From Polytrichum commune (Eukaryota > Streptophyta > Polytrichopsida > Polytrichales > Polytrichaceae), in contig OX485806.1 in assembly GCA_950295325.1 (NCBI GenBank), positions 37,326,001-37,390,000 on the forward strand: a stretch of DNA of 64,000 nucleotides, written 5' to 3'. Under the pieces are notes generated by a model that saw nothing but the letters and a program-made list of their open reading frames with translations, ran no database searches and was not told the DNA's origin. The number at the start of each line of letters is the position of its first letter. The first letter of the stretch is position 1. The position numbers and the translations under genes were made by a program. Positions 1-12,153 of the stretch are shown here, one piece after another.

Positions 1-93
1 CTCCCTTCCGGTCTCTTCTACCATGAGCTTTGCTGAGAGTTTCTCAACAGATGGTAGTTCATCTTTGGCTTAGGATGGACTTAATCAATGGTT

Positions 94-590
94 CAAAACT
101 GGAAGGAAGAGATCCTAGCAATATCTGAACTATTCTTTCCTCTGAAACAACCTCTTTTGACACGGTGAAGCTGATTCAAGTTCTCTCTAACATTTTTTAG
201 AAACTCACTAATGGGTGTTACTCCCTCCATCTTGACAGAGAGCTTGTTGACAAGAAGTCGGTTCCTTGCGGAGTTCAAGGATTCATACAGACCTTGAAGT
301 GACTTCCAAACTAATTCGAGGTCGAGTGACTCGGCAATGTAGGGGATGATTTCATCTTTAACATATTATAAGATTAACATCCCCAGAGCTTCCTCTTTGT
401 TCTCTTGTATTGTCGTTGTTGTGGCTGCAACTGCTACAAGATCCGGGAAATTGGTAAGATCTACCATGAATAGTGATTCTTGAGGGCAAACGCCGTCCCA
501 AAGCCATTCATTCTTGAATATTATGCGCATTTTCACTTTCCATACGGAGTACTTTCCGGCTCCCTCTAAATTATTGGCATCTGAAAATGT
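94..590 (-). pseudogene. Ty1/Copia retrotransposon gag (UBN2-type) fragment, broken
   Basis: Read on the minus strand from about 590 downward, the translation gives a Copia gag-like stretch: a GAGKYSVWKVKMR motif, then EWLWDGV, then a helical segment with SLQGLYESLNSARNRLLVNK and LNQLHRVKRG. The spacing between the W..KM motif and the leucine-rich helices is typical of the gag domain of plant Copia elements. An in-frame TAA at 366-368 interrupts it, and the frame closes at 94 after SFQF, so no protease, integrase or reverse transcriptase follows inside the window. It is a dead fragment, possibly continuing beyond the left edge on other frames. Family assignment is from motif memory. Confidence 0.7.
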
Positions 591-599
591 GAATTTATT

Positions 600-2092
600 T
601 GTTATCTAATTTATTTGTTACCTTTGCACTGATGTTGCAATGAGGTATTGAAAATAGTGTATGCTACTCAATCTATCTGTGAGATTGTATCTACGTCAAT
701 ATATGGTATTGGACGACTTTCTATGGTACTAGAGTGCTTGTATGAAGTTACTGATTTGGAGAAGAATCACTGTATTCGGTAATTGGAGATTTTTTCATGA
801 TTTTGAGACTATTTAAAACCATGGTTTTCAAATAAAGAACAAGAAAAACACAAGAATATATTTAGTGTGACTCAATAAAGCGATTTGCATGGGCAACACT
901 AACCAATTTGGCACAAATACATGTCATCCGAATAAGAAATTGAACCAGATATTAAATCATTTGCATTTATTTTGAGACTTTCCAAAGTCTCTGATTAACA
1001 AATATAGTGATAAGAAGTAGGTGTGTATTTACACCAGTATTGGCATGAGTTCCTAAAGTTTCTTCATTATTTGAATCTGGTGGATGAGATGTCTTGAGCA
1101 TAGATGTATTGATCAAGGAATGGGTTTCACAACTAAAACAAAATGACAAATGTCTTCACCTCCTAGTGTATTGCACAAACAAACAGAGAAGAGAAAGAAC
1201 TCCGGTCTCTAGGGCCGGAGTGAATAAAGTGTATGTTTGTAGAACATCCTAGGCCAAGCCTTCACAAACAAACACATTAATAACCTTCAAACTAATCGAC
1301 ATAATAAGGCAAGACATGCCTTACCCAACACCCTCCTTGCAGGCTCTTCGCCCACCCAACCACCAAGTGCTTCACACTTATTAACACATGCAATTTTAAA
1401 AACCGAACCCCAGATAATACAATACAATCATGGCTCCTACTGTGTAGTTGCTACCCACCTAGATGCAAATGCCTTACACAACTACATCCAATCACATTGT
1501 GTATCCTAGGCACAATGAACAAATTTCCTTTCTAACCCACCCCATTCTTAAAATACAAATCTTCAAATTCACTTACTACAACAAAAGGTTCCCACAAGCA
1601 ACCACCACGAGAAAGAAAGAAAAATACGACATACTACAACCCATACTAATTCAACAAGGTTGGACAATACTACCCCCCCCCCCCCCCATTTTCATCACAG
1701 TAGACATTATAGGAACCATCCACACTAGGTCTCCACCCAAAGCCTTAAAGACCTCAAAATATCCACATCAAATTCCCACAAATTAATGGAAACATTCTCA
1801 CAAATCCTCAAAAGATATCTAACACACATTATCTAAAAAAAGAAAACTCAAAAAAACTAAGCCCCAATCCCATTAGACTAAAAGCCCCACTACCACATTT
1901 CATAAATCAATATCAACACACATACATATGAATATATTAAACCTTAACTAACTATAATAATACTAAAATACTAGCTAACCACCAATCCACCTACTAAAAA
2001 TAGTCATCAAGCCACCTCCTCCCCCTCATCCACACGGACAATGATAGGGAGTGGCAAGCGGACATCACATGTCAATGTACAAACATTTACGT

Positions 2093-2131
<39 letters not shown>

Positions 2132-2910
2132 TTCAGCAATTATATATTGTATGTGAAATTATGACACTACAAGGATCACATGGTCAAGTCACCATCAATT
2201 CGACTAGTTTAGAAGGTGTAAATTGGTGCACATCACAAATCCATATTTGTAGTATTATGTAGTTTATTGCAATGGGACGGAACTAGTGGTAGCGTACAAT
2301 CAAACTAGGATGTTGCAGAACACCTTGTATGATGACAATGAATTCACTTCTCCAAATCACAAGGACCTTTGGTTAATTTGCCCCATAATGAAACATGTGG
2401 GAAAATTGCATGTGTTAGGTAATATCCTGAAATTTTGCAATGCAAGTCTCAAGTGCATATAAACGATTGTATTGAAAGATGTGATACCAATCAGGTTGGA
2501 TATGATACCCTTATTGGTATCAGATGATGGACATGAGAATATGACATTTGATCTTATGCAACCAACTAATGCATAGGTGCAATTTCAACCTTTTGCACCA
2601 CCAGGTGCACTAATCAGATTTGGCAACTTTTGTAGAAGAGTGGGCTTTAAAGATAATCCTTATTTTGGTTTGCAAAGTACTGGAATGGAGATTCACAGTC
2701 TCTTTTAGGTTCATGAAACTGCAACTCTTGATCATACTAACATTCAAATCTAGGGTAAACGAGTGGCAAAAACCATTCAAAGAGTCCTCTGACACTGAGC
2801 CTTGCCTTTTGAGCTCACTTTGCTCAAGTTCTTAATCCTTAAAAGTCCAAGCGACCCATACTAGACCTCAAGGTGTCATACGGAAAGATTTAAAATTATT
2901 TCTTGATCAG
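600..2910. other. Gene-free interval with simple repeats and a dispersed repeat
   Basis: No coding exon recognised. It contains a C-tract at about 1674-1687, a TTTA tetranucleotide array at 2094-2133, a short TA run at about 2939-2952, and at 1200-1260 a copy of a dispersed repeat (core GAGTGAATAAAGTGTATGTT) that recurs near 26945 and 47550. The short open frames on both strands show no family motif. Confidence 0.5.
2092..2134. repeat. (TTTA)n microsatellite
   Basis: About ten uninterrupted TTTA units. No gene overlaps it. Confidence 0.95.
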
Positions 2911-2991
2911 TTCAGCAAAAAGTGTCAAAAGTGACTGTATATATATATATATTAGCCCATTCATCTAATGCAATACTGCAATAAATAATGG

Positions 2992-5900
2992 TCATACTAG
3001 CTCCCCCAGCTTGAATTGCTCCATCACCCAGTTGGGGGTATGATTGATGTGGAATCTCCTCCCATGGCTTGGAAATAAGAATGGACGAGCATTGTCTGTC
3101 TGCAAAAAATTGTTGGAATTTGGGCTTAGCAAGTACATGGTTAAGGATTCCAAGTCTCATTCATTGCAGTTAAGGTTGCAAACAGGGTGATGTGAAGTCA
3201 AAAGACCTCAGGCTGGAAATAATTTTTCTGTGTTTGGATTATATATATATTTGTATGCATAAAGATGAAGATAATTATTGAATCAATTTCTTTGGGCTAG
3301 AAAAGGTTGAAATGAAATAGGTTGAAATGAATTTCCACACCCGCATAGCATGTTTCAGTTGTTGAAGCTGACTATTGGAGACCGTAGGCCACTGCCATCA
3401 CAAAAACCCACACATGGATTTAGGTCCCCCTTAACACTAGAAAGGTTAAGCGCTTGAAGGAGCCTTGTCATTGGAGGATAGCTTCTTGCTCAACCTTGTT
3501 CACTTTACACTCAAGAGCTTGAACTTTTCACCTGGCTTACAATGCTTAGATGGCGTCTTAATGGATCCCATGTCGAAACATCATTTGACAAGATCTCGGT
3601 CAAAATCATGAACTACCACATGAAGATCGTCTTAGGAATGTTGAGAGTTTGAGCTTTCATTTTGCGGGTCTTAAGCCAATGGGTTTTCAAGCATTCTTTG
3701 GCTCCTCCTTTGTTTAGTACAACTCCCCCCTTGATATCTCAAATTAATCATGGCCACTTTACACTTGCTCAAACTATTGACAGCTTTTCAGAGAATTGGT
3801 CAAACTCAAGCTCTCCACAGTTTGAGCTTTGGATGAAAGCTTGTCAAATCCAAGCATCAAAAACTCCCGAAAATTGCAAGTCCAAGCTTTCAACTCAAGC
3901 TCTTGTGTTTTGAGGGTCCTTAGTAAACATCAACAAGGAAGAGCATTTGAAAAAGTGGTCACATTTTCATGAGCTTTAAAAAAAAAAAGCATTTAAAAAT
4001 ACCAAGATTTTACACTTACATCCCACAACATGATGGTCCACATGACATGTTCAGAGCAAGGTGGAACAGTGAGGGAGCCCCTATAGCGGCCGTAATTGCG
4101 TTGCAACGGCAGTAGCTTGATGGGTCCAATGTTGGTCTTCACCCCCAGGTTTGTGAATGACGGAAGCTTGTCAAAAAACTGCAGATCAGCCAGCATGCAA
4201 ACAATTTGACATGGCCCTAAATATAGGTGAAATCAAACCCATGGGAGCCTAATTCTAACATGAGGAGGCTTAGATCAGTTACTTATCTTTATCAGACACC
4301 TATATTTGATTGGTGTGTAATTAGGTATGGACCTAAGAATGGACACCGAAAAAACATGATTGAAAGAGACCAGACTACATGGTCAAAAAAATTCACTATT
4401 CTAGGTTCAGTAGTCAATTTAATTGTTGGAAGGGGGGAGACGACCTATATGGTCATTTAAGTAGAAATAGGATCTTCACTTTGATAGTGAATAAGATATT
4501 CATGTGAGCTTTAAATAATGAGGAACATGGCTATGGCCTCAATTTGGATTTGTTAATCATCTCAGACTCATCATGTGTCTCATATCCTACAAGAATTGGG
4601 TGAAGAACTGAATTGGAATATTTTACACCCACTTACTTTATGTGACAATCATCATGATTATGGTAGCCAGATTTTGTAAAGGAAAATTTACAAAATTATG
4701 ATCACAATCAAAATTTGTGGCCAGATTGCCTACTATCACATGAGGAATCAAGCCACTATATGAGACACAAAAGGAAGAAAAACACTGGTCCTAAGCAATT
4801 ACTGTGAAATCAAATGCAAAGAGTTTAGTTTTGATGAGAGAGTTAAATCAAACCTGGGCCAAGAAAGCGTTGTCACCACCATAGACAAAGGGGACGGAGA
4901 TCACAGCTTTCCGGTTGTCCTCCGACAAGTGCACAAGGTGAAGCTCCAGGGGAAACCTGCAGCCATGAGTACAAGACAACTTACTCAAAATGTTTCTAAA
5001 AATTTTAAGACATTAGAGTTATCCTATAATGCAACCGGAGTTTTGGTCGGGAGTTGGTTTTTTGCATACAAAACATTTCATGTTAAGTGAGTTTTAGGTG
5101 CATGCTTGGAGTCGGTCATGAGGTTTGAACGAAAAACATTCTATATCAGTTCATTGAGGCCAACTCATATTAGCACCTCTTGGCATGCCGAAATGAGTTT
5201 AACCCCCAATAAAATGAATAGAATATTTTTCATTCAAACCTCCACACCAACTCAAAAGCATGCACCTAGAACTTACCAAATATGAAACGTTTTATGTGCA
5301 AAACAACCAATTCCTTACCAAAAACTTCAGTTGAATTATAGCATAACTCTAAGTTTAGAGTTATCTTCTAACCCGATGAGACTCTTTGTTTGGAATTGGT
5401 CCCCTATGAATTTACAATGGTTGTTACGCATGCAAAATCAATAACTTCTTTCCGCTTGTGGTGCATCCTCAGAAGTTGTGTTCAAATTTGAATGAAGAGC
5501 AACCTATTTCAGTTCATTGAGGACCAAACTCAATTTAGCAATTATCGGCATGCATGATTGGGGGTATGACCACTTTCATACCCCCAGTGACCTGAAATAG
5601 AATGTTCATTGTCCAACCGCAACACCACAATCAGGCATGCACCAAAAACTAAACAAATGTGGAAGCTGTTGTATGCAAAACAACCATCCCTCCAAAATCC
5701 ACGATGAGTTAAAGGAGAACTCTATTGATTTCCTGTAAGGAAATCCACACATTGTGGCTTGATGTGATCCTTGCCTGTAGTTGAAAATTTGATGTTCACT
5801 GGGTGTATGAAAGTGAAATTCTTTTGGTCTGTATGTGACATTGTAGATCTTCAGCACACCCGTGCTAGGCAAGAGCTCCACCTGTACGCCAACATTTCAA

Positions 5901-8251
5901 ATTACATCCAGAAGAACAAAGTAAGGTAGATGTGTGTTATTGAGAGACCGCTCTCTTTGCACCCACTTCTTGTAAATTATGAATCACATAAATAGTGCGA
6001 AATGATTAGCAAATCCAACATTGTGCCTTTAGCCATTTGCCTCAAAAAATTCGGAGCTCATATGAATATGTTATTCATTGTCAAAGTGAAGATTCTCATG
6101 CCCATTAAGTTGTCATATAGGTCCCCCCAATCGTGTTGACTATTGATCCTAATCTAGTTTCTTTTAAACATGTGTCTTTTGGTGTCCGCTCTTAGATCCA
6201 CACCTAACCAATACCGCTCAAATATAGGTGTCCAAATTATTGCTATGTTGGATTTAGACACGCCTACCTTACAGCACTTTTATCAATTGCTTTAAAAATG
6301 AAAAGAAATACAACCTTTTTTTCCTAACCATCAGCTGGCGTCTAGGAGCAAACACAACCCAAATGAACAACTATAGCCTAAGAACACAGCATAAAAAGCC
6401 TTGCAAGAGATCCTGCTTACATTATTAGAGCAGAGAAAGGGGTGCACAATAAAAGGGAGCTTCTGATTCGAACAAAGCCTTCAATCATAAAACAATACAT
6501 AGTGGTCATTTTGCAGACGAAGTCTATTCTTAATTGGCTACAAGGAGGCACATTATAACCTGTAATTGATGACCCTGCCGCAGCCTGACCACTACGTTTG
6601 GTAACGGACACGTGTCGATTTGCCATTGGCTGTAGTAAGCACCCAACACCTACCTTGCCGCTACCAGGGGCTCAATAGGTTAGGCGCCTACTACAGCCCG
6701 TGGCAGGGCTCCTCACATCCAGCACCTAGTTCATAAGATTTAGTCTCCGAATTCACAGTTTGACACAACCATTAAGCAATCTTTCCACAATATGTTCAGA
6801 TTCCCTTCATGCTAAAATTTGAAATATGGATGTGGCTGGAGTTGGTTTGCATGTCACACAATTTGTTGATACAGTACCATCTGAAATCATGTGATTTGTT
6901 CCGGTGAACCGGAGTTTTGGTCAAGAGTTGGTTGAATTACAGGTTATCAATTCAATTTATCAGTTCATTGAGGGTCAAACTCATTTTAGCACCTCTTAGT
7001 ATGTGAAAATGAGTTTGGCCCTCAATGAACTGATATAGGAAGTTTTTCATTCAAAGTGACTCCAAGCATGCACCAAAACTTACCAAACATGGAAAGTTTG
7101 TATGCAAAACAACCAACTCCCAACCAAAACTCTGATTGACTTGAAGGATAACTCTAATTCGTTCAGACGAATCTATGCATTCATAGGGGGGAATCGGATT
7201 ATAACCTGGATGCCATGACCATTGTTAGAAATTGTGGCAGCGACAGGACTGGAAGAATAAGTCGCATCAAGGTCACCCAAACTCGGATCCGAGATCATAA
7301 TGTTGGGCGTAATCGCGAGCGGCGACTGTGCGGTCCCTGTTTTGCACAACAACCAATTGGGGCTCAGGTCACCCCAGTGGGCTGGCCCACGATCCCCACG
7401 GCTGTAGTCAAATGTCAAATGTTCAAGCGGAACCGATTGCGCTGGCATGTCATGTTCCGGTGCTGAAGTAGCTGCACATGAAGTGGTGAATCGTCACACA
7501 ATGGCACAAAGTAAAGTATATATGCACAAGACAGAATTTATCAACAATGGGCAAAATTTTATCAACTCTTATCAGAATAGTTCATCCCAAGTCCTCTGGT
7601 TGGTTTCAAAAGTTAATAATCTAGTCCCTTGTCATCAGTAGTCTGGTGGCAACTCTTACCAATGCAGTTTACCCCCATCCCATGGTTGTTTTCAAAAGAA
7701 TTTATTCAAGTCCCTTGCAAGCAATAGTCTGGTGACAACTCTTATAAATATATCCCAAGGACAAAAGGTCACTTTCCCAATGCTGTCTCATTGACTGCAA
7801 ACCACACAAACATCTTGAATTTTCTCTTCATTCTACACCCTACTATGACAAATAAAAATGCCTCAATCATAGTAAGGGTTGAAAGAGGATGCCCTCACAA
7901 TTAAGTACCTTGCAATCAGTACTTAGCTGACATTCATTACCGAACCTGGGATGCTTATCAATTTTATTCAGTAGCAAACTACACAAACATCTTGATGTTG
8001 CTCTTCATTCTACATTCCTACTACAACAAGATAATGCTTCAATCATGGTAAGGGTTTAGGGACATATCCTCACATTCAGGTGCACTTGGAGATGGCAAAG
8101 GTGCGATCGGACCATCCAACCATGGCAACGAAGGCTCAGGAGTTGGAGGGTCCACCGTCAACTGAGCACAAACACCCAAAAAACTCACATAATATTGCAA
8201 CCACAATGTTGCAACCACAGCTGCACCCAGAGTCCTCATCCTCATCACCAT
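2992..8251 (-). CDS. Alpha-type carbonic anhydrase, seven exons, secretory signal
   Basis: Reversible hydration of CO2 to bicarbonate, a zinc enzyme of the alpha class; plant members are usually secreted or reach plastids through the secretory route. Exons in order, minus strand: 8251-8074, 7462-7206, 5881-5775, 4956-4854, 4178-4020, 3391-3341, 3099-2992. All phases join without a stop, giving about 320 residues. Visible landmarks: N-terminal hydrophobic signal (LGAAVVATLWLQYYVSFLGV); GPAHWGDLSPNW and QSPLAI in exon 2; the proton-shuttle His in SNNGH; zinc ligands in EFHFHTPSEH (exon 3) and LELHLVH (exon 4); active-site SLTVPPCSE (exon 5) with the Cys that normally pairs with the Cys in exon 2 LLCKTG; TVSNSQLQQLK (exon 6); NARP..P..GR tail (exon 7). 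The third intron appears to use a GC donor (AG/GCAAGG): only this joins NYR to FPLELH in frame. An in-frame ATG 32 codons upstream (8347) is possible, but the 8251 start begins directly before the signal peptide. An alternative acceptor 9 nt upstream of exon 2 keeps the frame. Confidence 0.88.
4190..4560. repeat. Foldback/MITE family 2, partial copy in carbonic anhydrase intron
   Basis: Shares GGACACC...GGTCATTTAAG and the block TGGCTATGGCCTCAATTTGG with 61610-61665, and is the inverse of copies near 6000, 10400, 34300 and 50400. Non-coding; it lies just upstream (in gene orientation) of exon 5. Confidence 0.6.
5012..5352. repeat. Foldback/MITE family 1, copy 1 (carbonic anhydrase intron)
   Basis: Long imperfect inverted repeat. 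The left arm begins TTAGAGTTATCCTATAAT and carries GAGTTTTGGTCGGGAGTTGG; the right arm ends with the inverse (CCAATTCCTTACCAAAAACT then ATAACTCTAA). The centre has GGCATGCCG. No ORF: a non-autonomous hairpin-forming element inserted in the intron between exons 4 and 3. Confidence 0.75.
5353..5724. repeat. Foldback/MITE family 1, copy 2, abutting copy 1
   Basis: Starts AGAGTTATCTTCTAACC and ends GGAGAACTCT. The middle has a near-perfect short hairpin (GGGGGTATGACC ... CATACCCCC). It adjoins copy 1 head to tail and ends about 50 bp from the carbonic anhydrase exon 3 donor. Confidence 0.7.
5950..6265. repeat. Foldback/MITE family 2 copy in carbonic anhydrase intron 2
   Basis: Contains GAAGATTCTCATGCCC, GTCATATAGGTCCCCCCAAT, ATGTGTCTTTTGGTGTCCG and ACTCAAATATAGGTGTCC, matching in order the copies at 10310-10620 and 34130-34445. 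No coding content. Confidence 0.7.
6903..7158. repeat. Foldback/MITE family 1, copy 3 (carbonic anhydrase intron 2)
   Basis: Left arm GGAGTTTTGGTCAAGAGTTG, right arm CAACTCCCAACCAAAACTC, with internal arms CAGTTCATTGAGGGTCAAAC and GGCCCTCAATGAACTG that pair with each other. It ends about 48 bp from the exon 2 donor. Confidence 0.75.
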
Positions 8252-8359
8252 TTTCAGCAAGTAAGATTGCAGAAAGTCTCCCTTGGACACTTGCTTGCAA
8301 GAATAGCGGACTAATTTTCTTTCTATGAAATTTTCATTGTAATCCATGTTCGGTGTAGT

Positions 8360-9990
8360 ATATTGAACTGTACATCCTCCATCCCACCATGATCAGTACA
8401 ATCCACCTCCCAACACAGAAGTGCCAGCATTATACTTTAAAATAGCTAATACCAGGATCCACATTTTTCAACTACGACAAACCTCGTCTCAATGGGAGTG
8501 AGCAAATGTTCCCGAGTAATTAAGCCCCTACTTACATTATCTTCAAGCATGAACCATCTCTGTTAACCCTATCCAACTACGTAGCATCTCTACACAAATG
8601 TATATTTAATGCATCCCTTACCCACAACAATGGCAATGCAATAATAAATATACAATGATGCTTTATTGTGATAAAGAGAGAAATCCTTAAGCTTGCTAAC
8701 AACACATTTGGGAAGAATTTGTGACAAGTGCCATCGTCGTGGCAATCAAGGAAAGGTAATTGAAGGGATTCAGTTTCAGTTTCAGGTGCACCTACATCCT
8801 ACCACCTCACAAACTACTCCTCTAGTACTCATAGACTTGCTGTCCCTTAAATCCAGGAATCTTTTTTAGAGTACAAAACTTAGGTGGCTCCACTTCCCTG
8901 CAACAACAGCTCTAAAATTGTATACAATTTGCATATGAAAAATTTGTATCCTGCATAAGCTTCGTCTCAATCCAGCTAAAGTCCAACTTAAACACACAAA
9001 ATTGATCACCTAATGTACTTGTACATCACATGTCTGTGGATAGCACAAATGAAATCCTAACGTTGGAACTATTTAATCCAAGTGCAGAATATGTACACAA
9101 AACATACAGAGCATACAAAGCGCGACAATTTTTCATAACTGGTTTTCATCTGCTCTCCATCACATTTCCTTGTTATGTTCCAAAACAAACACCCTGGAAG
9201 TTGGCTGTTGGTTACATACATCCTCTGATCCCTAAGCGTAATTTGGATGGCAATATGCCCAAAGGAAAATCAGACATTAAATTATCCGTGAATTCAACAT
9301 GACTTCTGTTTGGGAGTTGGTTGTTTTCCATTCAACACCTTCCATGTTTGATAGGTTTTTGGTGCAATGCTTGGAGGTAGTGGGGAGGTTTGAGCAACAA
9401 ACATTCTATATTGGTTCATTGAGGGTCAAACTCATTTTGGCATGCCAAGAGGTGCAAATTCAAACACAACCTCCAAACATCCACCACAAGAGGAAAGAAT
9501 TATTGATATTGTATTGAAAGCAACCAATAGAAATTCATAGGGGACCACCTCCTGACAAAAAGTCCCGTTGAACAGGATGACTCCAGTATGCCCTTGTCCC
9601 ATATCCAGAAGCAAAGAAAATCATCATTGTGTCCATGAGTTCATTCCCCATGTCGATACTATTAATTTTGGAGATTATCATCAGCATACATTTGGACAAA
9701 GCAACATACTACAAGACACCAGCTCAGGGCTCCAACAGTCCAACAAAAAGTGAAATCTCTCACAAAGCACCTATCCTCAACATGAAATCACCTACTTCAC
9801 TATCATGAATCCATGCGTTGAAAAGCCATCTACAGGACTTCTATTATCTACAAGAACTGGTCATTGGAGTGAAATACTCCAGAACCTGCTTTGCAAAGTA
9901 AAGGAAAACTTCTCAAAGATTCTGCACTCAGAACTTTCAGCACTCCTCCATTTTACTGATCCCAAATGAATCAACAAATGGCCTAGATAT
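8360..9990. other. Spacer between carbonic anhydrase and the HMG/histone-fold gene
   Basis: This probably contains the carbonic anhydrase promoter (just above 8251-8350) and the 3' flank of the HMG gene. At 9296-9500 lies a half copy of foldback family 1 (TGGGAGTTGGTTG, GGTTCATTGAGGGTCAAACT, GGCATGCCAAGAGG). No further exon is recognised and no clear TATA box was chosen. Confidence 0.45.
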
Positions 9991-10009
9991 CAAAACTGCA
10001 ATTTGTATG

Positions 10010-11906
10010 TCATGTTTTAAAGAAGTTTGTAATTGGCCGGGTTCCAGGGGGAGGGGGTAGCTGTTTCTTGGCTGTCTTTTGCTTCAGAGGCTTCTTTGCA
10101 GTAGGGGCATCCTCAGTTGCGTCATCTTCCCTGCCATTGTCGTCGCTATCAGACTCTTCAAACAAATGTTCGAGGTCGTTTCCCAAGCAGTCACGAAATT
10201 GCCTGTTGGATTGACATCTATCATTTTAAAAATATTCTCCATGCAATGCAGCTGAGTTCACAAGCACCAGAAGGTAAGCAGATCTTCAACGGACACTTTT
10301 CAGCCCACTACTCCTACGATATGAAACATGCAATTGGTGCAAGATGATTAGCAAATCCAATTCGTGCCCGTAGCCATTTTCCTCCTAAATTTAGAGTTCA
10401 TATCAATATCTTATTCATTATCAAAATGAAGATCCTCTATTCTCATTACATGATCATATAGGGGCCCCCAATTATGTTGACTGTTGAGCCTAGAGTAATT
10501 AACAAAATTTTGAGCACATAGTCCAATCTCCTTTTAAACACATGTCTTTGTGGCGTCTGTTCTTAGATCCACACCCAACCACACACCACTCAAATACAAG
10601 CATCCCTTTAAGATGAGTAACCGAATTAGGGCTGCATACCATATATCATCACCACCACATCTGAAAAAAACTCATATCTCAAATGACAAGCACCTATGTT
10701 AAACTGCACGTAGTAAGTGAAACATTAAAGGATCATCTCAAAAAGAGCGGCAACCCAAGAATGAATGACTTGCCAGGTAGTTTTTGCAGCCGCAACAACA
10801 TCAGGTGCACGAACACTTTTCCGCTTATGTCTTAACATGATGGTGAATGAAGCCGATGCCAAACTCTCCACAAACAGAGCGGTCGCGTGATTTATGAGCA
10901 CGACTGCATCGCTTGTTACGAGTTTAACGCCCGGGTCGACCTTTATTATTCGTTTCACTCTCGTGTTTGGAAACGGTAAAGCTAAAATATCCATCGAATT
11001 CCTGTCTCCAGCTTCTCCCTCATCTGGCATGACGGCATCCTCCATACTTACAGATTCATTCCCACCACGACGAGCGCCTGCACTTTTGCTTTTACTTTTA
11101 CTCAGCTTTCCGAGTACGGTGGAGACTTCATTGACAGGGTTTTCATCATGTTGGACAATATTATAACTTTGTTTTTCAACGTCGCTTAGGGCACGCCATC
11201 GCTCCCCGAGAATTTTAGCTACGGCACTCGCCGTGCACGGTTTCCCCGCCGCAGACAACTCATCCTTCACAGCTGCCCTGGTCTTGCTTGCAAATTGGAA
11301 ATATGAAGACACTATCTTCCTCTTTCCCTTCCCACCGTCATTTTCGACAGCCTTTTCAATCACAACCACATTTTCAGGTTCAAACGGGATCGTGTCCTCT
11401 GCCATCATGTGGTCATCATGTGTCTCATCGTGATCCAATTCCTGCTCTGTTTCGATTTGGCCCACGACGACGTCGTCATCAACGTATTCGGGTTCTTCAG
11501 TTGTGTCATCATCCACCATGTCTTCTTCTTCTTCTTCTTCTTCTTCTTCTTCTTCTTCTTCGCTTCCTTTCTGCTCCAACAAAGGATCATGGTCTTTCGT
11601 CCCACTGCGGCCCACAAGCACATCGTCAAGTTCTTCCTGTTTTTCAGTTGCAATGTCAGTACCCATGTCTTCTACACTTCCATCCTCCTCCTCCTCGTCG
11701 ACAGCAACTTCATCCTCTTGAGGGCTACCAGGCTCCATAGCCATACCATCATGGGCCTCTCCCTTGGTATCGAAATCTCCTGCTTCAAAAGGTTCCTTGT
11801 CACTAGAATCCTCATCACTCGAGGAGCCTGGATCCGGCAAATCATCCACCTTGTCCAAGAACAGCAGTGGCACTTCTTCACGTTCAGTATCTGACAAATG
11901 CATCAT
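10010..11906 (-). CDS. Acidic HMG-box / NF-YC-like histone-fold protein (Dpb3/CHRAC-type)
   Basis: Two exons, 11906-10774 and 10202-10010, about 441 residues. Residues 1-190 are very acidic with a 13-Glu run; about 196-250 is an HMG box (SSYFQFASKTR ... AVAKILGERWRALSDVEKQSY); about 310-375 is a histone fold (PFPNTRVKRIIKVDPGVK, ALFVESLA, HKRKSVRAPDVV) of the type in the DNA polymerase epsilon subunit Dpb3, CHRAC and NF-YC. The second exon adds HLFEESDSDDNG, a basic TAKKPLKQKTAKK stretch and ends GTRPITNFFKT, which resembles a PCNA-binding PIP box lacking the usual Gln. Joining needs a GC donor (ACCTG/GCAAGT) and acceptor CAACAG/G; reading through instead ends at 10725. The GTG-TTG codons before the ATG at 11906 are not needed. 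Likely nuclear, acting as a heterodimer with an NF-YB/Dpb4-like partner in replication or chromatin remodelling (inference). Confidence 0.8.
10210..10720. repeat. HMG/histone-fold intron containing a foldback family 2 copy
   Basis: From about 10310 to 10620 the intron holds GATGATTAGCAAATCCAA, GAAGATCCTCTATTC, CATATAGGGGCCCCCAAT, CACATGTCTTTGTGGCGTC and CCACTCAAATACAAG in the same order as the copies near 6000 and 34300. The rest of the intron shows nothing else. Confidence 0.65.
11521..11562. repeat. (CTT)n coding microsatellite, poly-Glu on minus strand
   Basis: About fourteen CTT units on the plus strand encode the poly-glutamate run of the HMG/histone-fold protein. The plus-strand poly-Leu/Phe/Ser frames over it are antisense shadows. 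Confidence 0.95.
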
Positions 11907-12153
11907 CAACACTCGGAAACGTCAATACCTCAAAAGACAAGGAAAATAGGAGAGATAAGAGAAAAACCCTGAAGTAGGAAAAACAAGGGTTTAAGCCAAG
12001 GGTTTCATTTCATTGAAGAAAGCACCCCATCGTCATTCCAACACTAAGAATGTTCCTGTAAGTACCGATGTTCAAACACCACACACAGATGAAGGTAGGC
12101 AGTACACCACAAAACAAGAATCAAGAGAGACAGTTAATCCAAAGCTCATAGAC

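Noticed and set aside
7215-7466. Plus-strand 83-codon frame
   Set aside because: Antisense shadow of carbonic anhydrase exon 2.
10725-10773. HMG/histone-fold protein ending by read-through at 10725
   Set aside because: The read-through tail VIHSWVAALFEMIL has no conserved character, whereas splicing to 10202 yields an acidic tail of the kind expected after this fold. Kept as a possible isoform.
11288-11894. Plus-strand frames of 150 and 161 codons opposite the HMG/histone-fold gene
   Set aside because: They are antisense to the acidic and poly-Glu coding region; their Leu/Phe/Ser runs come from the CTT repeat.
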